NCBI RefSeq assembly: GCF_027409185.1
Contig: NC_084472.1
Span: 92,582,427 to 92,646,426, forward strand
Direction: 5' to 3'
Length of the DNA stretch: 64,000 nucleotides
Origin: Cynocephalus volans
Taxonomy: Eukaryota; Chordata; Mammalia; Dermoptera; Cynocephalidae
Part shown: piece after piece, positions 23,387 through 35,350 of the stretch
Position numbering within the stretch: position 1 is the stretch's first letter
Layout of the letters: each line of letters opens with the position of its first letter
Position numbers and translations under genes: made by a program
Notes under the pieces: model-generated
What the model was told of the DNA's origin: nothing
The model's input: only the letters and a program-made list of their open reading frames with translations
Database searches by the model: none

Positions 23387-25265
23387 GTGCTATTTTTAAA
23401 ACATTTTAAATAGAGTTATTTTGGTTTATGGTGTGAGGTACAGATCTAAATTGATCCTCCCCTCCCCCTCTGCCAAATTGCAAAGCAATTATTCAATTAA
23501 ATATCTCTCCCTTTCTGCATAGTTTTGTTATGTCTTATTTAGGATATGCTAACTTGTTATATAAAGAATTCTGTTTTCCTATGTTATCTCTTCTCTTCCA
23601 TTGGTCACATAGCTATTCTTTAGTAAGCTCTTTGAGAAACAAAAGCATAACTGGCACTTTCTTCTATTTCCCAGTGTTCTGCTCAGGAGGCAGCCAGTGA
23701 ATGTGTATCGTTGTTGACACTGAAATGTAACATGAAGAATAGAAAAATATCTGATATTCCATGTGGTACTCTGGTTTATTAGCCTGATTTACATCAGGAA
23801 TAACATAAGGCACATTTTCTTACATTAGCAACAAAACATTGATTTCGTGATAATTTCTGAGATATAAATGAGTCTTACTGGTGAGTCCAGTTGCCCGACA
23901 TTGAGACTTATTTGGGAGATTTCCAGTGTAATGGCTAGGGAAGCATCTGCTAAAAGGATTTGGGAAAGATTCAGGGGAACTGCCTCTGAAATAAAAAGAT
24001 AATTGAAGTTTTAGAAAAGGCTGTGCAAAGAAGAAAAACACTTCTTATAAGAAGTAAATCAGTGAAGGTAGCTAAAAACCATGAGTTTCATTTCCCTTGT
24101 ATTTTAAAGAAGATGAACAGTAACGTAAAAACATTTAAGATTGCTTTTAATTCTGGTAACTTCTTTATTGTTCATATTTTTAAAAATTCCTTTCTCCTTT
24201 TTTTCATGTAGTATTTAGCAGTAAAAATTATTTTTAACTCAAAATAAATTCTAACTCTGAGGAATAAATAGGAAGGTAAAAGAGAAACTAACTAAGATCC
24301 ATTCTCAGTGTGTCTGAAAGAGAATGCGAGTGAAGGAGTGGCTGCTGGTTACCTGCAAGTGGGCCAGGTAGAGAAATTGCCACAACCCAGGGAAGAATAT
24401 CAAGAGAAGGTTTTACAGCTATCCCGGAGCAGAAGCCATGCTGAGAAGGTGTGAGCTGTAGGAGGCCTGGGTGTATGTTCACGATCTGTTTTGCTCCCTT
24501 CTTTTGCTCCCTTCCTCTTCAGCGTTTTCGGTGAGGTGGATGTGTTTACCTCTAGGACTTCTTTTCAATTTAAAATATCTTGCTGGGTGATATCAACTAT
24601 AAGCAAATGGTCTCCACATTTATGGCCCTCAGTTCTGCCCATTCAATTAACTTAAACGTCCTACAGATTGCTTCTGGGATGATTCTTGCAAGGCCCTTAC
24701 AGACAATTCAAATTCAGTACCTTCAAGGCCAAGTTCATTATTCTTCCTACTCTGCATCAGCTGCTTCTATATTCTCTTTCTTAATTAATAACTTCAACAT
24801 CCACACAATCACTCAAGCGAGAAATAATGCAGCTTCCTCAAGTGTCCCTCTGCTTCATAGCCCAAATTTCAATGCTCACATCCCATATTCATTTCAGTCC
24901 TGCTCTTTTGAAATGTCTCTCAGTTTATTCCTTTTATGGCTCCCATTCTGATGGACCCTTTCCTGGAGTATCACAGTAAGTTCCTGTTTTACTCATCTTA
25001 ATCTTTTCTATCTCTGATCCATTCTTCTTTCTATGGGATGTATTTATAAAATACACATCAGATATTGATAGACTATTTTCAAATAACCATTAATGTCACC
25101 ACTTTGTTTACGATATAAAATGTATAATGTGACCCCAGCTATTTTTCCTACCATATTAGTTGCCATACCCACTCATGCACTCTGAAACTGAGCCATGCCA
25201 CACAATTTCTCTTTTCTAATTATGTTATGCAGTGTTAGTTTGCCATGACTATATGATGAGCTCAA
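22740..25265. other. Intergenic, no gene seen
   Basis: AT-rich DNA holding the AT microsatellite at 23351-23389. Around 24280-24480 and 24580-24960 the base composition is less skewed. The 123-codon plus ORF at 24580-24951 has no recognised domain, signal or homologous pattern and is taken as chance. Confidence 0.5.
23351..23389. repeat. (AT)n microsatellite
   Basis: Nearly perfect AT dinucleotides with one interruption (tacat) near 23366. Confidence 0.95.
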
Positions 25266-25269
25266 AAAA

Positions 25270-25515
25270 ATGTGTCAAGGTAGAATTAATTCCTCTCCCT
25301 TTTTCCTTCCATAACACATTCTGTTGTACTGCATAACACTCTGAGTTGTTTTGAAGTAGTGGTGTTTGTCTTTGTACATTTCAAAAACACACTAATTGAA
25401 GGCAGAGCCAGTGTGACTCTTTCATACTTGTACCCTCCTGTGTCTTCTGTAAAATTTATCACAGTAGTTTGCACACAATAGGTGTCTAGTAAATGCGCTT
25501 TTTGAATTAAATGCT
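25270..25515 (+). repeat. L2 LINE 3' end fragment
   Basis: The end region with ttgaaggcagagccagtgtg, then acacaataggtgtctagtaaatg and ttttgaattaaatg, follows the L2 3' terminus (gaactgagggcagg..., sequence ending in taaatatttgttgaatg) in degraded form. Confidence 0.6.
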
Positions 25516-25519
25516 CTCC

Positions 25520-27330
25520 GCTGTTTATCTGAAATATTCTACTTTGATCCTTGGCTGTCACCTGTTCTTCTCTACAGGACTTGACACTTCAAAACCCATA
25601 TGTATATGCATAGAAAATAACCCAAACAATCAACAAAAATGTTTTAACTGGTTACTTCTGGTGAAAAAGATTGGGTGAAGAGGGGCAGAGAGAAACATGA
25701 ACTTTTCACTCTATTATCTCCTGTATGGCTTATAATATTCTATCATTTATTTTACAATAAAATCAAAGCAAACAAAACTCTTCAGCCCCCCCCAACACAC
25801 ACCCAGCCATGTTTGTTTAAACATTTAAATACACCTCAAGCCAACCTAATATTGATTACATTTCAAAGTAGAGAATTTTGCGATCTTCTCTTTTTTTCTT
25901 AAATCAAAAAGTTTCACCATTCTAGGGAAATAGCTGACATGATAAAAGTGTAAAATTTCTCTGTGAATGTATACATAAAATATTATTCCAGATTTTAAAA
26001 CAGAAAAGAAGATAAAAGAAATGTATATTGCTTCCCAGTTGCTATAATTATTGGATATTTAATAATTGTGTGATTTTTATAATTACAATATTATTTGGAT
26101 AACTTCCGTTTAAGAATTTTTTTCTTAGCTCTTCATATGACTGAGAAGAAACTAATTCTAGTTAATAAATTTATACCAAGAAAACTAAATCATTCATGTC
26201 ATAATTTTAAAAACTAATTATTTAGAAATATAAAATGATCAATCTATCTGTAGTTTAAAATGTATGAACAGCAAGATGATGTAATTCATATATACACAAC
26301 AGAGTTAATGAACTGTGAAGTTATTCTGAATGAAAGTGCTAGCTTTGGATGGGACTTACACATAATTTGTAATTTCAATGATATGATCATTCTTTTTCTT
26401 TGACTATATGGTAATTAGAGTTGTATGAAATAAAAATTATTCTTTTCATTTATTGTGCATGTTGAAGAATTACATTTTGTAAAATCTTTTGTTATCTTAC
26501 TGTTTTACCAGACAACGATTGTGGGCTGTAAAAGATGGTTTTAAGAGAGCAGCTTGCACTTCTTAGAAGTCAACACTAATCTCCTGAGAGCAAATACATA
26601 TAGAAAGGAAGAAGATGGCAAATAAGGCTAATACCAATAAAGCTTAGGTATTTTCACTAGGCATACAACAAGCAGCCTAACTAAATAAATGTTATTTCCT
26701 TCTCTGGGTGACTCTTCATTATTTTAGAAACATAAAGTATATGAATTCTAGAATTTTTGTGAGGCTAAGAAAATTATTGTAAGCCAATTTTTTTGATATT
26801 CTAATTAAAGCAGAATTTAGATTCTTGAAAGAAAATAATTTTATTTAACTTTAAACTGGAAAAAAATATACTCTAGATCCATGGTATCTTGTTATTCTTT
26901 CTCTCTTTATTGTTTTTACTTTTTATGTTTCTACATTATTGCATGGGATTTGTCTTAATACGTACCTTTTGGAACTGAAATTTTCTGTGTTAAACTAAAA
27001 CCATTAGTATAACAATTTCAGATGATTACGTATACTACATATCAACTGTATTTATTTTACTAATTTGTTTCTGCATCTGACTTCAGCATATGCATCAAAA
27101 TATTTATCACTACAAAATATGAAATAAAGGTCACTTTCTTCATTTTGAGTTAAGCTATAAGAATAAACAAAGATTTAATCCAACAGGAAAATTCATACTT
27201 TTTCTTCATAGTGTTTCTTATTTGTGATTTGTTACAAACAAGCTTGATCTCAGTATAAGAATGTGCCTGGAATAACTAGTTTATATTTTCTTTTCTTCTC
27301 TTGCTAAAGAAAGCATTAATCCAATTGTTT
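25520..27330. other. AT-rich intergenic block, no gene seen
   Basis: Very AT-rich with many TAATTA-like words; a C-run sits at 25785-25791. No ORF or RNA gene was recognised. Confidence 0.5.
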
Positions 27331-27339
27331 TGTTTTTCT

Positions 27340-27760
27340 GTGTCTTCTTTTCTTTTTAATTGAGGAATAATTGATGTACAATAAACTGTTTATATTTAAA
27401 GAATAAAATTTGGTAAGCTTTGACATATCAGTACACCCCTGTAAAACCATCACCACAGTCAAGACAGTGAACATACCCATCTCATGCATTTGAAGTGAAA
27501 AGATTTTGCAACATTCCATATGTGCATTTGCTCTCAAATATAGTACATTATAAACATGCAGAGGTTGTGGAGTAAAACATCATTGTAAATTTCATACGAG
27601 ATGTCCTGCCTGCCATCAACTCTACCCCTGATCTCTACCTCTATCTTTGGGCACCAACCATCTGCCCATTTCCTGAAGATACTGACAGGCATCCTACTAA
27701 GGAGGTCCTCACATAGTGTACTACTTGGGCAGCAGCAGTGGGCAAAAAAAAAAAAAAAGA
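27340..27760 (-). mobile_element. Old L1-type 3' region, antisense (tentative)
   Basis: The stretch aattgaggaataattgatgt through tgacatatcagtacacccct and aaaccatcaccacagtcaag is the pattern seen in antisense 3' UTRs of old L1 subfamilies. An A-run at 27746-27759 lies at the far end. Boundaries are uncertain. Confidence 0.5.
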
Positions 27761-28049
27761 AGGAACTGATTAGGAAAAGGAAAAATTTTATTGACAGCAG
27801 AAATCCATTAATACATGTCATGTGTTCCAGTCACTTTTGTTTTTCTAATGTAGAAACACTGACAACTTAAGGACCAGAAGGTAGTGTTGTTTTGATTACT
27901 TGTCTTGAATTTTTTCTGAGTTTCAAGGAAAAAGAAAAAAAAACGTGGACAAAGGAATACAGCTACTTGCATGGAAAATTCTACTTACAAAGGGATTATT
28001 TCATCATGTCAAACACATTATTTGCATTATGAGTAGCAGGATGATGTAA

Positions 28050-28175
28050 TGAGATCTTCACTGAATCTGGAAGCAGAAGACCTATATCTTATTCCATTTT
28101 TTAATGTCTATGGAACCATGGACAAATTATTTCTCAAGAGTTCAACTTCAGTCTGTAAAATGAGGTGGATGAATT
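28050..28175 (+). repeat. MIR SINE fragment
   Basis: Degenerate MIR core: ggaccaaattatttctc-like segment, then cagtctgtaaaatgaggtgg. Confidence 0.5.
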
Positions 28176-28179
28176 AGAT

Positions 28180-28397
28180 CAGAGGTTGACAGCTCTGCAA
28201 AGGGCTAGATAGTAATATAATATTTTTTGCTTTGTGGACAAAATTGTCTCAGTTGCAACTACTCAACTCTGTCATTATAGAGCAAAAGCAGCCATAAACA
28301 GTGTTTAAGCAAATGAATGAATGAACATAAAAATGGCCGTGTTACAATAAAATTGTATTTACAAAAACAGGGATGGGCAACAGTTTGCTGACCCCTG
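28180..28397. mobile_element. hAT-type MITE with TIRs and 8-bp duplication
   Basis: The left end cagaggttgacagctctgca and right end tttgctgacccctg form degenerate terminal inverted repeats. The interior holds gcaactactcaactctgtca and caataaaattgtatttac, a very common mammalian MER-type MITE. Eight bases on each side, aattagat (28172-28179) and aactagct (28398-28405), match at six positions, as expected for a hAT target duplication. Confidence 0.75.
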
Positions 28398-28936
28398 AAC
28401 TAGCTTTCTAAAATTCCTTTCAGTTATAAATTCTGGTTATCGCATAAAGAATATGCTTACTTTTTATGTATTGTAAGTTTTCATAGAATTACTTTGCTGA
28501 AAAAGATTCCAAGAGGTGATTGAGTTCCTCTATCTCCTTCAGGCAGAATCACACATAAGTCACCAATGAAGACAGTTATCCAACGATTTGATTCTAGTAA
28601 AAGAATGAATCTCCCTTTACATTCTTTTTTTATAAAGCCGCCATATAATAAGTAGTATATCTGGGTTTGGTGTAGGATTTTGGAAATACCTTTAATGGTT
28701 TTAGACTGAATATCTTGCTAGTTTCAAAATTAACTTCACATACAAAAGGGAGATGAAAGAACTATATGTGTCTTTTCCATTATTCTTATAGCTTCAATCC
28801 TAGGAAATCATTTTCCCCCTAATAGATCTAAATATTATAAAACTTTTCCTTCATACAAAGAAATTGTTATATTTTTTTCTAGATATGGAATATAGAGTTA
28901 ATGGATCAAGGAAAAAAATCTTTATAAACAAAACAT

Positions 28937-28955
28937 AAAAAGCACTCAAGTTATG
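28937..28955. repeat. Left target-site duplication of copy B
   Basis: Sequence aaaaagcactcaagttatg. It matches aaaaagtgctcaagatatg at 30496-30514 at 16 of 19 positions. Confidence 0.85.
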
Positions 28956-30495
28956 GGGGGAGTTCCGGTCAAGATGGTGGAATAGATGGTCCCCAGTGTC
29001 ACTCTCTCCCACAAATCAACTAATTTACAACTATAAAAATGTAACATCAGCCACACTGGGTCCACTGGAGCTCAAGGGAAGAGGAGGAGAGACCTACAGA
29101 GTTCATGAAGGTGGGAGAAGCCATGATGAGAGAAAGAAAAAACTGCTTGGAGTGTTTCAGCCACAGCCACTTTAAGGCTGGAGCTGCTGAGTGCATGGAG
29201 CAGGAGCCAGCAAAAGCCACAGCTGTGCCCTTTAGATGGAGTTACTTGGAGGCAGCAGGAGAGAAGGGGACCTTGGTGGCCCCTGGGACAGCAAGACCAC
29301 TAATAAGGTTCCTATGGACCCATGCAGGAGCGAGGAGCCAGAACAGCTGAAAAAGGGGAGCCATTCAGAGGCCAGTGAGTCATCACAAGGGACCAGAGCA
29401 GGGCCAGTCCCATGGAAAGTGTTTGGAGCACAGGCAGTGGGAGAGACAGCCCCACTTGGAGAACACTGGGACACAGCAAGGACAGCCGATCTGTCCCTCA
29501 ATAAGTGCAGGATCCCTCAGAGGAGACAGGTTGGGAATGCAGAATTGCGTGGGGTGCAGTTTGATGAAAAAACTCAGGCTCAGATCAGAGTTTCTACACA
29601 ATCCAGGTACACCCGGTCTCTGGAGAGCTGGAATACCAATAAGGTCAACCATTAAACTCTGAGCTGCACAAAAGGCCTTCCCTAGGGGAACAGCAGCAAA
29701 GCAGCAATTTAGCTCAACCACAGAGCTCAAATACTGGTTCCCACAGGAAGTTCCCCCATTTTAGAAGTAAGCAAAGGACAAAAAATTAGTTTCAGCCCAG
29801 GCACATTGCCAGCACCTTGGATCCCGCCAGGGGACCTGAGGCTTAGAGCTGGGGACCAGACACCCCCACCTACAACCAGGCACACTGCCAATTCCTTGGG
29901 GCCCACATGGAGTCCTGGGGCATAGAGCTGGGGACCAAACACCCCCCACAACCAGGCACACCACCAGCACCAAGGAGCATGCCAAAAACATCACCTCCAT
30001 GTGGGTAGCCCACCACAGCCACCACAGTAACCACGGCTGCCACGAAAGTGGCTAGACATCACAACCACCACGCAGACAGTCCACCAGCCACTGGAGTGCA
30101 TTGACCCAAGGAGAGTCACTAGCAGAGACCAAAGAAAAGAAGATGTCTCTCTCCACAAAGCCCATTCCAAAGTGACAGAAGAAGCAGCTGCTCTATGATA
30201 ATATTGGGGGACCTGAACCCACCTCTCAGCATTGGACCAGATCACCTAGGCATGAAATCAATAGAGTAACCATTACTCTTTCAGAGGGAGAGAAGAAATC
30301 TCCGGTTATCAGTGGTGGAAGTGTGGAGAGAGATTGGACAAGGGGTATAAAGAATAAGTACAATTTGTAAGAATATACATACTAGTAGTATTGATTTGAT
30401 CAACATATGTCAGCATTGAACCCCCAAAATATGTATAATAAATTATGATTCAATAAAAAAATAAAAAGAAAACAAAATTAACCAGTAAAAAAAAG
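28956..30495 (+). mobile_element. Composite ORF-less L1-derived retroelement, copy B (complete)
   Basis: A 1,540-bp insertion with four parts. First, a G-start 5' end and L1-like 5' module, 28961-29789, homologous to 35-860 of copy A. Second, a GC-rich tandem array from 29799. Third, a CCA/CAC-rich and mixed segment (about 30000-30290). Fourth, an L1 3' UTR-like end from about 30310, sharing ttgatttgatca and cataaatat-type words with the sense L1 ending near 39215, then aataaa at 30452 and an A-rich tail. A CAAGATGG motif lies at 28970-28977. No ORF1, ORF2, endonuclease or RT sequence is present. A 19-bp imperfect target-site duplication on both sides shows it inserted as one unit, probably using L1 machinery in trans. 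The 139-codon ORF at 29236-29655 is not conserved in copy A. Confidence 0.85.
29799..30000 (+). repeat. GC-rich tandem array in copy B, unit about 78 bp
   Basis: Units start aggcacattgccagcacc (29799), aggcacactgccaattcc (29878) and aggcacaccaccagcacc (29954), a spacing of 79 and 76 bp. They share agagctggggacca. Different in sequence and period from the array in copy A. Confidence 0.85.
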
Positions 30496-30514
30496 AAAAA
30501 GTGCTCAAGATATG
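30496..30514. repeat. Right target-site duplication of copy B
   Basis: Sequence aaaaagtgctcaagatatg, partner of 28937-28955. Confidence 0.85.
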
Positions 30515-31070
30515 TAATCAGAGATTTAAGGTACTATTTGAATAAATCTAATCTTAAAAAATATAACATTGATGATAATTGTTACTTCATGTTTTAAAAA
30601 ATCATTAATAAAACTAATTTTAATTCAAAATAGATTTTAAAAATGTATTAAAATCATATGGCATATCACATCAACTAAAGTTAGCATTAAATTTTACTTC
30701 TCTGTTTTCTGCCTGGATATATAAATAAGGATTTATTTAGCTGTTTTCTGGAAATGGCTTGCTTTCCCTAAATTATCTCTAATATTTATTATACATTTTT
30801 GTCCTCATATTAATTGGATAAATGCATACATAAAGACACATTAACACTAAAAAGGGACAAATACTCTTTAAGGATAGAGTTTAAATTTACTTCAGTCCCA
30901 CAAGTATTTGTATAAGCCATAAATAGACTGTGATAAATAATAAAAAGTTACTGGAAATCATTCCTATTTTCTCCTACAAAATTCTTGTTCAAATGTCCAT
31001 TCTCCTAAAGTCTCACTCAGCAATCATTAGCTTTCATTAATTGATCTTATGAAGCTTTGTTCAATTTAGC
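30515..31070. other. AT-rich intergenic, no gene seen
   Basis: Low-GC sequence with no recognised repeat or ORF. Confidence 0.5.
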
Positions 31071-31074
31071 AGCG

Positions 31075-31190
31075 AATTCTGCTAGGACTGGAAATATGTC
31101 TGTCTATTTTGTGTATTCCCACATTTTCAGCACCCAGAAAAATATGTAGCTCATACAGGTACTCTGTCAAGCAGATTGGCTTGGCTCAAT
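31075..31190 (+). repeat. L2 LINE 3' fragment
   Basis: ttgtgtattcccacattttc, then agcacccagaaaaatatgtagctcataca, follows the L2 terminal pattern. Confidence 0.5.
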
Positions 31191-31203
31191 ATAGTATCAT
31201 CTT

Positions 31204-31236
31204 CATCACCATCACCATCATCATCATCACATCACT
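31204..31236. repeat. (CAT)n-like microsatellite
   Basis: Imperfect cat/cac trinucleotides (catcaccatcaccatcatca and on). Confidence 0.9.
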
Positions 31237-31559
31237 ATCCTGCTTACTATATGCCATAGGTTATGTCAGAGGCTTAGATTATTTATAATCATACACCAAA
31301 ACTACAGATTAGGTTTCTCTTTTTTCTTTTTTTTTTTCTTCAAGTTTTTATTTTGTTCAGGTTGTTTGAATCTGTAGAAAAGTTGTCAGAATATTACAAA
31401 GAAGAGCTCTATACTTTTCATCTACACCCATTAATTGTTAACACTTAGCTATATTTACTTTACTTCTTTCTATGTTAATGATACATATTATGTATATGAG
31501 GTTTTTTCGCTCAGCCTTTGAGAGTTAATTGCAGGCATCATGACACTTCACTGCATCTG

Positions 31560-32515
31560 AGAAGGGATTAATATTCAGAATATATAAGGAACTCAAAAAA
31601 CTTCACTAAAACCAAAAAGCTAAGTAAAAAAACAAGTAACCCAATTAAAAAATGGGCAATGGAACTGAATAGGCATTTCTCAAGGGAAGATATGCAAATG
31701 GCCAACAGACACATGAAAAAATGCTCTACATCATGAAGCATCAGAGAAATGCAAATCAAAACTACATTGAGATATCATCTCATGCCAGTTAGATGGGCTG
31801 GTATGTAAAAGACAGAGAATAAAAAAGACTGGCAAGGATGCAGAAAAAGGGGAATTCTCCTACACTGTTGGTGGGATAGTAAATTAGTGCAGCCATTATG
31901 GAAAGCCATCCAGTCCTCAAACAATTCCAGATAGAACTGCCATATGATTCAGCAACCCCAATGCTGAGTATATACCCAAGGTAAAGGAAATCATCATGTT
32001 TAAGGGATACCTGCACATCTCCATTTACAAATAGCCAAGAGTTGGAACTAACCTAAATGTCCATTGATGAATGACTGGATAAGGAATATGTGGTATAAAT
32101 ATGTGAAATATGACTCTGCCATAAAAAGGAATGAAATACTGCCATTTGAAGCAAAATGGATAAACTTAGAGAAAATTATCATAAGTGAAATAAGCTTGGC
32201 ACAGAAAGAGAAATACCATCCTCATAAGTATGGGAGAAAAGAAAACAAGCAAAAAAAGACAGATACAACAATATAATAATTTGTTGAACTTTCAAAGGTA
32301 GAGAATAGAGCTGAGGCCAAAACAGAGGTTGGAAAGCGGAGGGAGAGAGGGGTTAGAGAGAAATGGGTAGAGGGCCACGAAAAGTGATTTTGATGTGTAG
32401 GGTTGAATATACTAATTATCTTAATGTGAGCATCATATATTTCACACAGTTGTTGATATGCACTGCTGTACCCCACAGATATGTACAATCAATTGTTTCA
32501 ACTAAAGAAAAATGT
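31560..32515 (+). mobile_element. L1 3' end, sense, 5'-truncated
   Basis: C-terminal ORF2 DNA in plus orientation: ataaggaactcaaaaaactt, gcaaatggccaacagacaca, cactgttggtgggatagtaa, then atgtccattgatgaatgact and the 3' UTR with a GA-rich stretch near 32320-32360. It ends near 32515 in aactaaagaaaaatg. Frames are broken throughout. A 31330-31500 segment upstream may be an older L1-like 3' region. Confidence 0.85.
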
Positions 32516-32639
32516 AGTTTGGTTCTACCTCACAATACACACACAAAAAATATTTCAGATCTAAAAATGAAAAACAAAATAGTAAAATTATTATGAGAAA
32601 AAACAGAACGTCTTCATGACCTCAAAGCAGTCAGATATT

Positions 32640-33800
32640 TCTTAAACACAGAGAATGGAAATAATTTGCTAATGACAAGATATGAGGTTGAGAGAAAGAG
32701 GACTCAAGAATAATCCCTAGGTTTTAGGATTGAGCTTTGGAAGGTAGCAGATATTATTTACTGTAATAGAAAAGACTGTAGAATGAGCTGGTTTTGAGTG
32801 TTTAAATCAGAAGTTTAATACTGGAGAAGTTAAATTTGAGATTCTTGTTATATATCCAGTTGGAGACGTCAAGTAGACAGTTGAATACATGAGGTAAATT
32901 TCATGGGAGAGGTCCAGTCTGGAGATTTAATTTTATTAATTGTCTTAATAGAAAATGATTTTAAAACCATGAGTTAAGAGAAGAGAAGAGGATCAAAATC
33001 TAAAAGCCAGTATCTTATTGAAAAGTAGCATGGTTTAGACACAAATAAAAAGTCTAAAAGTGTTGGGAACAAAGAAGCAGACTTTTAAATATACCTGGCA
33101 AGGGACACTGCTTATTTGCACATCATACATAGCCAGATCTTATATTTATGAGATATTGGTATTCATCACATTTTTTCAGATGTGTAAACTGAGGCTCCAA
33201 TGTGTTTAAAACCCAAACAGAGGTTTCTCTGACTCCTGGTCCTACTTCTTTTTCTACATCATGTTTCACTTCTCACAAAAGACTGATGCCCTCACTACCA
33301 AATTACTTTTGCAGCAAGAAATAGTCAAGTAAAAGTTACAAGCTTGATGAATATTTTATGGCCTAATTAATATTAAACAAATCTGTGATCATCTTTATCC
33401 TTACATTGTTAAAAGATGTTTTTACTGAGGACACTTAAAGGGTTCTATAAGTGAAAAGCTGCACACAATGAACTTTTGTTGGAATTCCAAAGTGAATTGA
33501 CATCCACACATTGTTAGTACAATGTAGCACAAATTGTACAATTTGTAATTGGAAACCGATGCCTGTTGATTTTCTGAACAGTAGAAATACAACTGGGAAT
33601 GCATCTCTTCCATTTAAAAAGTATTGGGCAGAGTCTATAAGATGAATGGGGTAGGAAACGAGGAGAAAAGGCATTTTTTGATAGAGTAATCTTTACCAAT
33701 ACTGAAATTTGGCAAAAATGAGATTTTAAATTGAATAACTATCTCAGAGATATGTTTCTGTAGAGCTAATTAAGATATCTGGGTTTATAGTGTGACGCCA
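32640..33800. other. Intergenic, old repeats probable, no gene seen
   Basis: Stretch 32690-33010 reads like an old interspersed repeat (ttgagattcttgttatatat, ccagttggagacgtcaagta) but was not assigned. The three overlapping minus ORFs at 33422-33699 lack any known domain. Confidence 0.45.
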
Positions 33801-33814
33801 TGATATAGCCTGAA

Positions 33815-34285
33815 TGTTTGTTCCCTCCAAAGCTGATGTGGAAGATTGATTCCCAATGAGACAGTATTAAAACATGGGGCTTTTGTATGGTGTTATAACA
33901 TCAAGGTCAAGGGTTTGGATCCTGTACCAGAAAAACACACAGACACAGACACAAAGTAGGGATTTTAGGAGGTAACTTGATCATGAAGGTCCTGCCCTCA
34001 TGAAAGGATTAATCCATTAATGGATGAACGGATTAATGGGTTATCATGGGTTTGGAGTGGTAGCTTTATAAGAAGAGCACATGCAAATGCTCTTGCTAGT
34101 CTTGCCATTTGATTCCCTGTGTCATCATGAGACTCTGTCAAAAGTTCCCATCGAGAAGACCTTCACAAGATGTGTTCCCTGGACCTTGGACTTCGAGCCT
34201 CCAAAACTGTAATAAATAATTTTATTTCTTAATAAGTTATCCAGTTCTGGATATTCTAAGCAACAAATAACTGACTAATACTGAA
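33815..34285 (+). mobile_element. MaLR LTR, 5' LTR of a sense provirus
   Basis: Characteristic phrases: tagcctgaatgtttgttccc, aaggattaatccattaatgg, gatgaacggattaatgggtt, ttataagaagagcacatgca, gacctccaaaactgtaataa-type end and ttatccagttctggatattc. Interrupted by the SINE fragment at 33887-33960. A matching but shorter LTR lies at 35351. Confidence 0.8.
33887..33960 (+). mobile_element. tRNA-Ile SINE 3' half nested in the MaLR LTR
   Basis: Holds the anticodon-arm to B-box half (ggtgttataacatcaaggtc, gggtttggatcc) followed by an acac-rich tail. The 5' half is missing, as expected for a truncated insertion, and the LTR resumes at about 33961. Confidence 0.65.
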
Positions 34286-35350
34286 AATTGTTCCCAAGAA
34301 GTGGGGCTGTTGCTGATAATGAATATCTGAAAATGTGGAAGTGGCTTTGGATCTGCATAATGGGAAAAGACTAAAGAATTTGAAAGAGTGGGCTAGAAAA
34401 GCTTACATTCTGGTGATGGCTTAAAAGACAAGAAGACCAGAATATGTTTTTAAAATTTTAGAAACTGGTTAAGTGTTGATGACCAGAATTCTGATAGAAA
34501 TATAAACAGTAAAATTCATCAAATGAAATTGAGGAGGAGCTTATTGGAAATTGAAGCAAAGGTTGCCCTTGTTATAAGTTGGCAAAAAGCTTCACTGGAT
34601 TGTGTCCATGCCCAAAGGTTTTATAGAATGTAGAACTTAAGAGTGAATGAATGAGGGCATTTGGTAGAAGAAATTTTTAAGCAGCAAATCATTGAGGCAT
34701 CTGTGTGGCTACATCTAACAGCCTTCACTTAATTATGGCAGCAAAGGCATGGCATAAGGCAAAATTTATAATTAAAAAGAAAGCAGGGGATAAAACTTTG
34801 GAAAACTCTCAGCTTGCCTACATAGAGTGAAAATTTGTGTTCATGAGAGGAAACCAAATGTGTAGCCCAGCAATCCTTTGCTAAGAAGATTAGTACAGAG
34901 AGAAGAGATAATCAAGAGAATGGAAGAAAGACCTTCAAAGCATTTCAGAGATCTTTTAGTCCACTCCTCCTATCACAGGCCCAGACACACAGGGAGACAG
35001 AATGGTTTTAAGGAACAGGCCTGGGTCACCTTCTATGGGACTCACTGCTCAGGGCCACCTTGGGAAGCTGCCCCCTGCATTCCAGCATAGCACTTCTTGG
35101 CTGTCCCAGCTATACCTAGTTGGCCCCACATGCTGCTAGACCCACTGTTTTGAAAGATACAAACTGGAAAACTGGGCAGCATTCACATAGTGTTAGTATT
35201 TGAGCTCACAAAATGCAAGATCTGTGGAGGCATAGCAGCCTCCACCCAGATTTCAGAGCATTTATGGAAAAGCCTGGGGGCCCAGGAAGAGATTTGTTTC
35301 AGGAGGAAAGTTACTTCAGAGAGCCATCAGTAGAGCAATGCCAAGCAGAA
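34286..35350 (+). mobile_element. MaLR internal region, sense
   Basis: Begins right after the 5' LTR with ttgttcccaagaagtggggc, the usual primer-binding-site zone of MaLR/ERVL elements. It continues with the typical non-coding internal text (tggaagtggctttggatctg; cagagagccatcagtagagc) up to the 3' LTR. No coding capacity. Confidence 0.75.

Noticed and set aside
24580..24951. 123-codon plus ORF in otherwise unassigned DNA
   Set aside because: No domain, no homologous pattern, no splice or promoter context.
29236..29655. 139-codon plus ORF in copy B
   Set aside because: The matching plus frame in copy A is much shorter (485-727, 80 codons) and out of frame in its first part. GC-rich stop-poor sequence explains it.
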